Under the pieces are notes generated by a model, which saw only the letters and a program-made list of their open reading frames with translations, was not told where the DNA came from and ran no database searches. Below are positions 48,078 through 56,277 of a stretch of DNA of 56,301 bases, one piece after another. The DNA is taken from the NCBI GenBank assembly GCA_017428035.1, contig JAFRRR010000070.1, forward strand, positions 1 through 56,301. The letters run 5' to 3'. The position numbers were made by a program, and so were the translations under genes. Position 1 is the first letter of the stretch; each line of letters begins with the position of its first letter. This DNA comes from Bacteroidales bacterium. GTDB lineage: Bacteria; Bacteroidota; Bacteroidia; Bacteroidales; UBA932.

Positions 48078-49350
48078 TCTCTTCTGTACACAGATTGCCT
48101 ATACTGCCCTGATGGGTGTGTTTAAGGCCGGAAACGGTCTTGGCCCCGTCGTAGTGGTAGCGTCCCTCTTTGACGGCCACGCCTACCTCTCTGTAGGCAT
48201 CCCTGAACGGTACGCCCTCCACAACCATCTTGTTGACTTCTTCTACGGTGAACATATCGTCGTATAGTTTGCTGCCGTCCAGAATATGGCTGTTGACGCC
48301 TATGTTGTCCAGCATATAGCTGCACATTGCCAGGCATTCTTTGGTGGAGTCTATGGCTGGGAAGAGAGTGTCTTTAAGCAACTGGAAATCCCTGTGATAA
48401 CCGTGAGGCAGATTGGCAGTCATCTGGGAGATGACGGCCTCTGTGCCCTGGATGCGGTTGGTCTTGGCCCGCATCACCTCCCATACGTCGGGATTCTTTT
48501 TGTGCGGCATAATGCTGCTGCCGGTGGTCAGTGAGTCGGGGAAGGATATGAACTTGAAGTTGCTCCCCATATACATACAGCAGTCTGCGGCGAATTTGTT
48601 AAGAGTGGAAGCCAGGCATCCCAGAGCAGCAGCCATTGCCCGCTCGCTCTTGCCGCGGCCCATCTGGGCGGCGACGCTGTTGTAGGACATATCTTCGAAT
48701 CCCAGAGCTTCGGTGGTCTGGGCGCGGTCCAGAGGGAAGGAGCTGCCATAGCCGGCAGCGCTGCCCAGAGGATTCTGGTTTGCAATGCGGTGCGCAGCGC
48801 CCAGCATATACATATCGTCGCAAAGGGCTTCTGCATAAGCTCCGAACCACATCCCGAAAGAAGAAGGCATCGCAATCTGCCCGTGGGTGTAGCCCGGCAG
48901 TATCACATTTTTGTGCTGCTCGCTAAGACTCTGGAACTGGGTAAACAACTCCAGAACCTGAGAGCGGATTGCCTCAAGTTCGGCGCGCATATAGAGTTTG
49001 AGATCCACCAGCACCTGGTCGTTGCGGCTGCGGCCGGAGTGTATTTTCTTGCCCAGATCGCCCAGCTTGCGGGTCAGGCAAATCTCTACCTGGGAATGGA
49101 TATCCTCTGCAATGTCTTCAAGCACGAACTCGCCATTCTCTATCCGTTGCAGGATTATGTCCAGCTCTTTTTGCAGCCGGGCCTCCTCTTCCTTGGACAG
49201 AAGGCCTACTTTGGACAGCATTGCAATGTGCGCCTTGCTGCCTTGTACGTCATATTTTGCCAGCCGCAAATCCAGCTCGCGGTCGTTGCCGACGGTGAAA
49301 TCTTCTACCGCCTGGGCCGCCTCCACGCCTTTGTTCCACAGAGTCTGCAT
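48040..49350 (-). CDS. argH: Argininosuccinate lyase
   Basis: 436 residues; splits argininosuccinate into arginine and fumarate, the last step. The fumarase/aspartase signature GSSIMPHKKNPD near 275-286 is intact, as are SGRSRNDQV and the TKECLAMCSYML block. The protein is slightly shorter than the usual 455-460, ending ISRKMSRAADWS soon after GSIGNL. It is the last gene of the arginine operon, and its 3' end runs 38 bp into the end of rng on the other strand. Confidence 0.95.
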   Translation of the reverse strand: MQTLWNKGVEAAQAVEDFTVGNDRELDLRLAKYDVQGSKAHIAMLSKVGLLSKEEEARLQKELDIILQRIENGEFVLEDIAEDIHSQVEICLTRKLGDLGKKIHSGRSRNDQVLVDLKLYMRAELEAIRSQVLELFTQFQSLSEQHKNVILPGYTHGQIAMPSSFGMWFGAYAEALCDDMYMLGAAHRIANQNPLGSAAGYGSSFPLDRAQTTEALGFEDMSYNSVAAQMGRGKSERAMAAALGCLASTLNKFAADCCMYMGSNFKFISFPDSLTTGSSIMPHKKNPDVWEVMRAKTNRIQGTEAVISQMTANLPHGYHRDFQLLKDTLFPAIDSTKECLAMCSYMLDNIGVNSHILDGSKLYDDMFTVEEVNKMVVEGVPFRDAYREVGVAVKEGRYHYDGAKTVSGLKHTHQGSIGNLCTEEISRKMSRAADWS

Positions 49351-49354
49351 ATAT

Positions 49355-50416
49355 TTAAAATTGAAGATTATCTATAAAGGTAATATATTTTTCAACTCCC
49401 TCGCGGATCTCGCTCTTGAGTATGTATTCGTCTGCCTTGTGGGACCGGTTGGAGTCGCCCGGGCCAATCTTTATGGCATCGATTGGCAGCCGCATCCAGT
49501 CGGAGGATGTGGGAGATGTGGTCATCTCCATTCCTAACTTTGCAGCAGTCCGGTACAGCGGTGAATCCTGGGGTGTGGCGCTGGAGCGGTTGGCAAGGTT
49601 GCGGGCGGAGAGCCTGCTGCCAACCTTCGCTTGGAGCATATCCAATATCTCTTTGTTGGTGTAGCACTCGTTGGGACGGATGTCCACCACAAACGAGCAG
49701 CTGTCGGGTATTACGTTGTGGGCGGTGCCGGCGTTGATCTGCGTTACAGATAGTTTGACCTCTCCCAGTGCAGGGGATATCCTGTCAAACTTCTGGCTTC
49801 GGATTATCTCGATGTCGCTGATGGCCTTGTAGAGGGCATTTTCGCCTTCGGCAGCCCTGGCGGCGTGTGCACTGCGGCCGGTTGCGCAGCCGTCAATCAC
49901 CAGCAGTCCGCTCTCTGCAATAGTGGCGCGCATCCGGGTGGGTTCGCCCACTATCGCAAAATCGGCGTTCTCTTTTATGAATTTTCCCAGCGAGCGGGTC
50001 CCGCCTTCGCCGGAGCGCTCTTCTTCGCAGCTTAAAAGCAGCAGCAGATTCACGGGGCAGCTGCCCATCTCCTTGAAATAGAGGAAGGTGGCAATCATAC
50101 TTACCACGCTGCCGCCGTCGTCGTTGCTGCCAAGACCCAGAATACGGTCTTCCGCTTCCGGCGGGTTTAAGGCGTCAAAGGTATAGGATTCCGCCGCCTG
50201 CACCGTGTCTATATGCGCGCAGAGCATCAGGGTAGGGGCTTCTTTGCTGAAGGTTGCCTTTGCCCAGATATTATTGCCGATGCGGAAGGCCTCTACACCC
50301 TCCCCGGCAAGCCAGTCCATAAGAAAATCGGCCCGGGCCTTCTCTTCAAAAGAGTAGGCGCGGATGGGGATAAGTGCCTTGAGCAGTTCAATTGCAAGTT
50401 CTGCGTAGAATTCCAT
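49355..50416 (-). CDS. M20-family N-acylornithine/citrulline deacylase, ArgE-like
   Basis: 353 residues, zinc peptidase fold. Metal blocks are LMLCAHIDTVQA, LGSNDDGGSV, SCEEERSGEGG (general base Glu) and VGEPT; the dimerisation domain holds GRSAHAARAAEGENA. In pathways running through N-acylcitrulline it would remove the acyl group from N-acetyl- or N-succinylcitrulline, which fits its place in an operon with an ArgF'-type carbamoyltransferase. The deacylated product, citrulline, is used by ArgG. It could be called argE in a broad sense. Confidence 0.88.
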   Translation of the reverse strand: MEFYAELAIELLKALIPIRAYSFEEKARADFLMDWLAGEGVEAFRIGNNIWAKATFSKEAPTLMLCAHIDTVQAAESYTFDALNPPEAEDRILGLGSNDDGGSVVSMIATFLYFKEMGSCPVNLLLLLSCEEERSGEGGTRSLGKFIKENADFAIVGEPTRMRATIAESGLLVIDGCATGRSAHAARAAEGENALYKAISDIEIIRSQKFDRISPALGEVKLSVTQINAGTAHNVIPDSCSFVVDIRPNECYTNKEILDMLQAKVGSRLSARNLANRSSATPQDSPLYRTAAKLGMEMTTSPTSSDWMRLPIDAIKIGPGDSNRSHKADEYILKSEIREGVEKYITFIDNLQF

Positions 50417-50419
50417 ATG

Positions 50420-51187
50420 CTAAATAATTACGCTGCCGCTGTCGTCGGACAGTCTGGCAGAGTTCTTTATTACGACTTTCTTCACGCCGGCGTCAATGGC
50501 ATCAAAGGCGTTTTTGAGTTTAGGCAGCATACCGGCATTGACCTTTCCCTCTGCCTTGAGTTTTTCAAAGAGAGGCTTGTCAATCCGCTCTATCACGCTG
50601 CTGTTGTCGTCTTTGTCCATAAGCACGCCGTCTTTCTCAAAGCACATAATCAGTTCTGTGGGGTAGGTGCCGCTCATTGCGGTGGCTATTCCGCTGGCAA
50701 TTGTGTCGGCATTTGTGTTCAGCAGGGTGCCGCAGCCGTCGTGGTTTATGGCGCAGACAACCGGGGTCATTCCGGCTTCCAGAAGGACTTCAAAGGTTTT
50801 GGCGTTGACCTTTTCGATATCGCCCACAAAGCCGTAGTTCACCGGAGCGGCGGGACGCTTGCGTGAGGTGATGGCATTGCCGTCGGCCCCCGACAAGCCT
50901 ATGGCGTTGCAGCCGTTTTTCTGCAGCGTGGCCACGATGGATTTGTTGATGAGGCCGGCATACACAGCCGTAACTACCTGCAGCGTTTCGGCATCTGTAA
51001 CGCGCCGCCCCTCAATCATTTTGGGCTCGATGCCCATCCTGAGGAGCGTCCGGCTGGCTATTGCACCGCCGCCGTGCACCAGTATCTTGGCGCCGGGCAT
51101 CGCTGCAAATATACCCAGAAACGCCTCCAGCGCTTCCGGATTGTCTATCACGTTGCCTCCTATCTTTATGACTTTGAGCGTTTCCAT
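50420..51187 (-). CDS. argB: Acetylglutamate (or succinylglutamate) kinase
   Basis: 255 residues, amino-acid kinase fold. It phosphorylates the gamma-carboxyl of N-acylglutamate. VIKIGGNVID near the N-terminus, LVHGGGAIASRTL (about 35-48) and TNADTIASGIATAM are conserved ArgB blocks. Arginine-feedback ArgB forms carry an N-terminal helix before the first Lys-Gly-Gly; it is missing here, so allosteric inhibition by arginine is less likely. Its stop overlaps the next upstream gene by one base. Confidence 0.94.
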   Translation of the reverse strand: METLKVIKIGGNVIDNPEALEAFLGIFAAMPGAKILVHGGGAIASRTLLRMGIEPKMIEGRRVTDAETLQVVTAVYAGLINKSIVATLQKNGCNAIGLSGADGNAITSRKRPAAPVNYGFVGDIEKVNAKTFEVLLEAGMTPVVCAINHDGCGTLLNTNADTIASGIATAMSGTYPTELIMCFEKDGVLMDKDDNSSVIERIDKPLFEKLKAEGKVNAGMLPKLKNAFDAIDAGVKKVVIKNSARLSDDSGSVII

Positions 51188-52140
51188 CAGAGAGAGAGGA
51201 GTATTTCTTTCAGGACTGTCTGAGCCGAAACCACGCGGTTGGCAGCTTCGGGGATAACCAGCGACTGCGGCGACTCGATAACGTCGTCGCTCACAATCAT
51301 ATTGCGGCGCACCGGAAGGCAGTGCATAAAGAATGCATTGTTGGTCAGGGCCATCTTTTCTGTGGTTACGGTCCAGCTGCGGTCGGTGTTTATAACCTTG
51401 CCGTAGTTGGGATCGGTGTAGGCCGCCCAGTTCTTGGCGTATACAAAGTCGGCGCCTTCCAGGGCCTTGTCCTGGTCGTATTCCACGCGGGCGCCTCCCA
51501 CGAAACCGGGGTCAAGTTCATAGCCTTTTGGATGGGTTATCACAAACTCACAGTCAGCGGCATTCATCCACTCTGCAAACGAGTTGGGGACGGCCTGTGG
51601 CAGAGCCCTGGGGTGGGGCGCCCAGGTCATAACCACCTTGGGACGGGCACTCTTCTTGTGCTCTTCTATGGTGATGAGGTCGGCAAAAGACTGCAACGGA
51701 TGGCGGGTGGCCGCTTCCATACTGAACACAGGCCGTCCGGAATACTGTATGAACTGGTTGAGTATCACTTCGTTATAGTCGTCCTGCTTGTTTTCGAACC
51801 GGGCGAAACTGCGCACTCCTATCACATCGCAGTAGCTGCCCATCACCGGAATTGCCTCCAGGATATGCTCGCTTTTGTCTCCGTCCATAATCACGCCGCG
51901 CTCCGTTTCCAGTTTCCAGGCTCCCTGGTTGATGTCCAGGACAATGACGTTCATTCCTAGGTTGAGGCCCGCTTTCTGGGTGCTCAGGCGGGTGCGGAGA
52001 CTGCTGTTGAAAAACACCATCAGCAGCGTTTTGTTTTTGCCCAGCGCCTGGTCGGCAAACGGGTTTTCCTTGACGTATCTGGCTTTGGCCAGCGCCTGGT
52101 CCAGGGGACCTATATCGTTGACGTTGGTGAAGTTTCTCAT
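51187..52140 (-). CDS. N-succinylornithine-type carbamoyltransferase (ArgF')
   Basis: 317 residues. Carbamoyl-phosphate binding FFNSSLRTRLST (43-54), where the common STRTR is replaced, and MHCLPVRR near 279. The protein is of the Bacteroidetes ArgF' kind that uses N-acylated ornithine. The substrate-selecting position, Pro90 in Bacteroides fragilis succinylornithine carbamoyltransferase and Glu92 in Xanthomonas acetylornithine carbamoyltransferase, is Ser90 here (DGDKSEH). From what I recall of the mutant data, Ser at that site confers succinyl preference, so I predict N-succinylornithine. Confidence 0.93.
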   Translation of the reverse strand: MRNFTNVNDIGPLDQALAKARYVKENPFADQALGKNKTLLMVFFNSSLRTRLSTQKAGLNLGMNVIVLDINQGAWKLETERGVIMDGDKSEHILEAIPVMGSYCDVIGVRSFARFENKQDDYNEVILNQFIQYSGRPVFSMEAATRHPLQSFADLITIEEHKKSARPKVVMTWAPHPRALPQAVPNSFAEWMNAADCEFVITHPKGYELDPGFVGGARVEYDQDKALEGADFVYAKNWAAYTDPNYGKVINTDRSWTVTTEKMALTNNAFFMHCLPVRRNMIVSDDVIESPQSLVIPEAANRVVSAQTVLKEILLSL

Positions 52141-52146
52141 ATCGGA

Positions 52147-53271
52147 TTATGTCGTTAATTCGTTGAAAGATTCTATGAATTTTGCCGCCTGTTCTTCGCT
52201 GAGGCAGAGAGGGGGCAGAAGCCTGATGACATTGGCACCTGCTCCGCCGGTGAAGATGTGCTTCTCGAAAAGCAGCCTGTCACGCAGCGTTTCATAGCCG
52301 GGATTAAGCTCTATGCCAATCATAAGACCGCGGCCGCGAAGCTGCTTTATGGCCTTGTTGCCCTGCAAGTTATGCATCAGATAATCGCCTACTTTGGCGG
52401 CATTGTCCATCAATGATTCATCTTTCATAATGTCCAGCACTGCAATTGCTGCCGCGCAGGCCAGGTGATTGCCGCCAAAGGTGGTGCCAAGCATTCCGTA
52501 TTCCGCCTTGATGGCCGGGTTTATGATGATGGCGCCTATAGGAAAGCCGCCTGCCAGGCCCTTGGCCATAGAGACTATGTCGGCCTTGACGCCGCTTTTG
52601 CTATGTGCAAAGAATTGCCCGGTGCGGCCCATACCGCTCTGGACTTCGTCCATAATAAGCAATGTGCCATAGTTGTCGCAGGCTTTGCGGGCGGTTTTCA
52701 GGAATTCGGCCGAAGGCTCCCATATGCCTGCCACGCCCTGAATGCCCTCTATGATTACCGCAGCGAATTCTTTGGTGGCCAGTTTTGCTTCCAGCGCATC
52801 GCTGTCGTTAAGGGCTATGAATTCCACGTTGCCGGTCTTGTTGAAGGGCGACTGTATTTTAGGGTTGTCGGTGACCGCCACGGCGCCGCTGGTGCGTCCG
52901 TGGAAGGCTTTGGTGCAGGCAAGGACCTTGCTGCGGCCGGTTGTGAAAGAGGCCAGTTTCATAGCGTTTTCGTTGGCCTCGGCGCCGCTGTTGCACAGGA
53001 AAAGGTTGTAGTCGGGGTATCCGCAAATCGCGCCCAGCTTGTCGGCCAGAGTCTTCTGCAGGGAATTCTCTACGGCATTGGAGTAGAAGCCTATTTTAGC
53101 CGCCTGATCCTGCAGTGCTTTCAGGTACTTGGGGTGACAGTGGCCCACCGAAATCACGGCGTGACCGCCGTAGAGGTCCAGATACTCGGTTCCGTTCCTG
53201 TCCCAGACCTTGCATCCGAGACCCTTCACCGGCTCTATCGGCCACAGTTTATATGTCTTGAAAAGATCCAT
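52147..53271 (-). CDS. argD: Acetylornithine/succinylornithine aminotransferase
   Basis: 374 residues, class III PLP aminotransferase that converts N-acylglutamate semialdehyde to N-acylornithine. The PLP lysine lies in SMAKGLAGGFPIGA near 235-248, preceded by LLIMDEVQSGMGRTG with the conserved Asp. NSGAEANENAMKLA and AFHGRTSGAVAVT are further blocks. Full length is near 375-400. It is 6 bp before the carbamoyltransferase gene. Confidence 0.94.
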   Translation of the reverse strand: MDLFKTYKLWPIEPVKGLGCKVWDRNGTEYLDLYGGHAVISVGHCHPKYLKALQDQAAKIGFYSNAVENSLQKTLADKLGAICGYPDYNLFLCNSGAEANENAMKLASFTTGRSKVLACTKAFHGRTSGAVAVTDNPKIQSPFNKTGNVEFIALNDSDALEAKLATKEFAAVIIEGIQGVAGIWEPSAEFLKTARKACDNYGTLLIMDEVQSGMGRTGQFFAHSKSGVKADIVSMAKGLAGGFPIGAIIINPAIKAEYGMLGTTFGGNHLACAAAIAVLDIMKDESLMDNAAKVGDYLMHNLQGNKAIKQLRGRGLMIGIELNPGYETLRDRLLFEKHIFTGGAGANVIRLLPPLCLSEEQAAKFIESFNELTT

Positions 53272-53273
53272 TT

Positions 53274-54251
53274 TTAAAATGCGTTTGCCTTGAGGTGCAG
53301 CGCGGTGGTTCTCTCCAGGCCGAACATCAGGTTCATATTCTCCACGGCTTGGCCGCTGGCGCCCTTAAGCAGGTTATCAATTATTGATGTGATGTGTATG
53401 TAGCCGTTGTGGCTCTCTATGTGCAACAGGCACTTGTTGGTGTTTACAACCTCCTTGAGGCTGATTGGGGCATCGCTCACAAACACGAACGGCGATGATT
53501 TGTAATACTCTTTATAAATTGAGGTTACTTCTTCTGCCGGAGCTGTGCAGCGGGTATAGATGCTGGCAAAAATGCCGCGGGTAAAGTCGCCGCGCATAGG
53601 TACAAAGTTTACCGTCTGAGGCTGGCCGCTAAGCACCTTAAGAGTGTTTCCAATCTCTTCCAGATGCTGGTGGGAGAAGGATTTGTACACCGAAATGTTA
53701 TCGTTGCGGTAAGGGAAGTGGCTGGTTTCGGAGAGTTTGCGGCCGGCGCCGGTGGCTCCGGTGATGGCGGTGACGTGTATCTCGTCCTGAATCATTTTCA
53801 TTGCGGCTAGCGGAGCCAGGCCCAGCTGGATGCAGGTTGCAAAGCAACCGGGGTTGGCCAGGTAGTCGCAGCCATCGATTTCGTCTTTGAAAACGTCGGT
53901 GAGACCGTACACAAAGTGCTTGCCTTCGAAGTCCGGGGTGTTGCGGAAGTCCTGACCCAAATCTACGACCTTGCAATGAGCAGGCAGGGTGTGGGTTGTT
54001 AGGAATTCCCGCGACAGGCCGTGCCCCAGGCACAGGAACACCACGTCGGGCTCGCCGGGGTTGTCGGTGAATTTGAGGTCGGTCTCGCCCAGCAGGTCGC
54101 GGTGAAAGTCGGTTATGGGCCTGCCGGCGCTGGTGGTGCTCATCACCGAGCATATTTCCACCTGCGGATGGTTTATCAGCAGCCGGAGCAGTTCACCGGC
54201 GGTATAACCGGTTCCGCCCGCAATCGCAACTTTTATCTTTTCGGTAGTCAT
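53274..54251 (-). CDS. argC: N-acetyl-gamma-glutamyl-phosphate reductase
   Basis: 325 residues, NADPH-dependent reduction of the acyl phosphate to the semialdehyde. N-terminal Rossmann loop VAIAGGTGYTAGELLRLLINHP, catalytic Cys in LANPGCFATCIQLGLAPL (about 141-158) and HxxE-like FPYRNDNISVYKSFSHQHLEEI. It lies between argG and argD with gaps of 2-3 bp. Nothing looks broken. Confidence 0.95.
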   Translation of the reverse strand: MTTEKIKVAIAGGTGYTAGELLRLLINHPQVEICSVMSTTSAGRPITDFHRDLLGETDLKFTDNPGEPDVVFLCLGHGLSREFLTTHTLPAHCKVVDLGQDFRNTPDFEGKHFVYGLTDVFKDEIDGCDYLANPGCFATCIQLGLAPLAAMKMIQDEIHVTAITGATGAGRKLSETSHFPYRNDNISVYKSFSHQHLEEIGNTLKVLSGQPQTVNFVPMRGDFTRGIFASIYTRCTAPAEEVTSIYKEYYKSSPFVFVSDAPISLKEVVNTNKCLLHIESHNGYIHITSIIDNLLKGASGQAVENMNLMFGLERTTALHLKANAF

Positions 54252-54254
54252 CGC

Positions 54255-55469
54255 TTAGATAAGTTCGTCTTTATGGTTGCCGTAATAGACTCTCAGGGGA
54301 GTGGAAGTAACTTTGATGAAGCCCTTGGCGTCTTCTGCGGTCCAGCCTTTCTGGGTTTCGCCGTATTCGCCAAGTTTGGACTTGAGCAGGTCGTTTTCTG
54401 AATCGACACCCACAGTCTCAAAGCCGTAGGGATGCAGGTTCAAGGTCACTGTTCCGGTCACATTGCGCTGGCTGCTTTGCAGCATAGCCTCTATGTCGCG
54501 CATTACCGGCTCCAGGTACTGGCTCTCGTGCAGGAACATCCCGTACCAGTTTGCCACCTGGTCTTTCCAGTACTGCTGCCACTTGCTCAATGTGAATTTC
54601 TCCAGGAACTTGTGCGCTCCTATAATAAGCATAGGCGCTGCAGCTTCGAAGCCCACGCGGCCCTTGATGCCAATGATGGTGTCTCCCACGTGCATATCGC
54701 GGCCGATGCCGTAGGCGCAGCCAATCTCTTCGATGGCCTGTATGGCGGCTATTTTGTCGCTGTATTTTTTGCCGTTTATCGCGGTGATTTCACCCTCTGT
54801 GAATTCAATGGCCAGAGTTTCGCTGCCGGTCTTGGTCACCTGTTTCAGATAGGCGCTCTCTGGCAGGCCCTGTTTGGAGTCCAGAATCTCGCCGCCGCAG
54901 ATGGAGGTGCCCCAGATGCCGACGTTGTAGGAATATTTCAATTTGGTGAAATCTGCGCTGAAGCCGTTGGCGTTGAGGTAATCAACCTCTTCTTTTCGGG
55001 TCAGGTTGCCGTCGCGGGTCAGGGTGATGATCTCCATATCGGGGCACATCACCAGAAATGTCATATCAAACCGGACCTGGTCGTTGCCGGCGCCGGTAGA
55101 GCCGTGCGCAATGGCGTCGGCCCCAATCTCACGGGCATACTTGGCAATGGCCATCCCCTGGAAAATGCGCTCGGAAGAGACGCTGATAGGGTAGGTGCCG
55201 TTACGCAGCACGTTGCCCCAAATCATATACTTCAGGCTCTTCTCATAATATTCCTGAGTAACGTCCAGGGTGACATATTTGGTTGCGCCCAGCTTGTAGG
55301 CGTTCTCTTCGTTGGTCTTGAGCTGCTCCGGGCTGAATCCGCCGGTATTTGCGCACGCTGCGTGCACTTCATAGCCCTTTTCCTTTGCCAGATACATCAC
55401 GGTGTAGGATGTGTCCAGTCCGCCGCTGAAAGCGACCACTACTTTTTTCTTGCCCATATTTTTATTCAA
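54255..55469 (-). CDS. argG: Argininosuccinate synthase
   Basis: 404 residues; condenses citrulline and aspartate with ATP. The PP-loop motif KKVVVAFSGGLDTSYTVMYLAKEKGYEV and DAIAHGSTGAGNDQVRFD are the family signatures, with a C-terminal ELI end. This is the normal size for the bacterial type I enzyme. It overlaps the upstream GNAT by 8 bp. Confidence 0.96.
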   Translation of the reverse strand: MNKNMGKKKVVVAFSGGLDTSYTVMYLAKEKGYEVHAACANTGGFSPEQLKTNEENAYKLGATKYVTLDVTQEYYEKSLKYMIWGNVLRNGTYPISVSSERIFQGMAIAKYAREIGADAIAHGSTGAGNDQVRFDMTFLVMCPDMEIITLTRDGNLTRKEEVDYLNANGFSADFTKLKYSYNVGIWGTSICGGEILDSKQGLPESAYLKQVTKTGSETLAIEFTEGEITAINGKKYSDKIAAIQAIEEIGCAYGIGRDMHVGDTIIGIKGRVGFEAAAPMLIIGAHKFLEKFTLSKWQQYWKDQVANWYGMFLHESQYLEPVMRDIEAMLQSSQRNVTGTVTLNLHPYGFETVGVDSENDLLKSKLGEYGETQKGWTAEDAKGFIKVTSTPLRVYYGNHKDELI

Positions 55470-56016
55470 TATTAATCTTTATGTGTTCCTTGGGGTCGAA
55501 CAGCAACCCGGTGCAGATGCACCTTTCATAATTGTTTTCTTCCAGGATGTGGAAGTTCTTGCAGCCTTCGCATCCTTTCCAGAATTCGGCATCGTGGGTC
55601 AGATCCTGAAAAGCTACGGGCCGGAAGCCGAGCTCGTAGTTCATTTTCAGAACAGCCGGGCCAGTGGTGATGCTGAATATCTTGGCCCCGGGGAACAGTT
55701 CCCTGGAAAGGCGGAATATGCGCTGCTTTATGCTTTTTGCCAGTCCGATGCCGCGGAATTCGTGGGCTACAATAAGTCCGGAATTTGCCACGAACTGCTT
55801 GCCCTCCCAACTTTCTATATAGGAGAATCCAGCAAAGCGGCCGTCGTCGGTTATGGCAATCACGGCCTTGCCGGCTTTCATTTTTTCTGAAACATACTCA
55901 GGCGTACGCTTGGCGATGCCGGTGCCGCGTTCTTTGGCCGACAGGGCTATTTCGTCGCAAATTGCCTGCGCGAATTTTGTGTGGCTTTCATCGGCCACCA
56001 AAACAGAAATATTCAT
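55462..56016 (-). CDS. GNAT acyltransferase with a four-cysteine tail, candidate N-acylglutamate synthase
   Basis: 184 residues. The acyl-CoA pyrophosphate loop is HEFRGIGLAKSI (85-96; R-G-x-G), and VANSGLIV precedes it as strand 4, placing the protein firmly in the GNAT superfamily. After FRPVAFQDL the C-terminus carries Cys149, Cys152, Cys166 and Cys168 (CEGC and CIC), spaced like a small zinc site. It leads the arginine operon and overlaps argG, and the cluster otherwise lacks argA, argJ or another first enzyme. Acylation of glutamate with acetyl- or succinyl-CoA is therefore a reasonable proposal, not shown by the sequence. Confidence 0.85.
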   Translation of the reverse strand: MNISVLVADESHTKFAQAICDEIALSAKERGTGIAKRTPEYVSEKMKAGKAVIAITDDGRFAGFSYIESWEGKQFVANSGLIVAHEFRGIGLAKSIKQRIFRLSRELFPGAKIFSITTGPAVLKMNYELGFRPVAFQDLTHDAEFWKGCEGCKNFHILEENNYERCICTGLLFDPKEHIKINIE

Positions 56017-56052
56017 CGCTTGAATGAATGTTAAATTGTTTGTTGGAAATAT

Positions 56053-56180
56053 GTAATGGGATTCTGCTGTCCCGTGGAAATGAGATGGATAAGCCTGCGT
56101 GAAAGGCGAGCTGAAATCGCCCCACCGGCTTAACGTCGGACACGAAATCGAAAGGAATTATGTGTGTTGCTTACCATTAC
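56053..56180 (-). promoter_or_regulatory. Structured leader of the arginine operon, candidate cis-regulatory RNA
   Basis: 128 nt transcribed before the GNAT ATG at 56016. A closing stem GTAATGG / CCATTAC (56174-56180 with 56053-56059) encloses a second stem TAAGCC / GGCTTA (56127-56132 with 56090-56095), itself enclosing a hairpin GGCGA / TCGCC (56117-56121 with 56105-56109). A rival hairpin GGGA / TCCC at 56058-56073 uses the CC bases of the closing stem, so two folds compete. No terminator U-run is seen. It does not match the riboswitch classes I know. Confidence 0.55.
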
Positions 56181-56185
56181 TGGGG

Positions 56186-56193
56186 CAAATGTA
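56186..56193 (-). promoter_or_regulatory. -7 box of the arginine operon
   Basis: TACATTTG on the minus strand; predicted start near 56182, which places the closing stem of the leader at the very 5' end of the transcript. Confidence 0.6.
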
Positions 56194-56246
56194 CACTCCT
56201 TTTTTTATATTAATGCAACAAACAAAAAAATATTTTTAAAAAGATT

Positions 56247-56277
56247 TGGAGGAAAGGAAAAGATGTGTATCTTTGCA
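56247..56277 (+). promoter_or_regulatory. Promoter firing out of the right edge
   Basis: TTTG at 56247-56250, 19-bp spacer, TATCTTTG at 56270-56277: the full Bacteroides consensus. The predicted start is near 56281; the gene served lies outside the window. Confidence 0.7.

Noticed and set aside
56053-56180. Cobalamin riboswitch on the plus strand
   Set aside because: GCTGTCCCG recalls part of the cobalamin core, but the B12 box and the rest of the core are absent, and no gene is adjacent in that direction.
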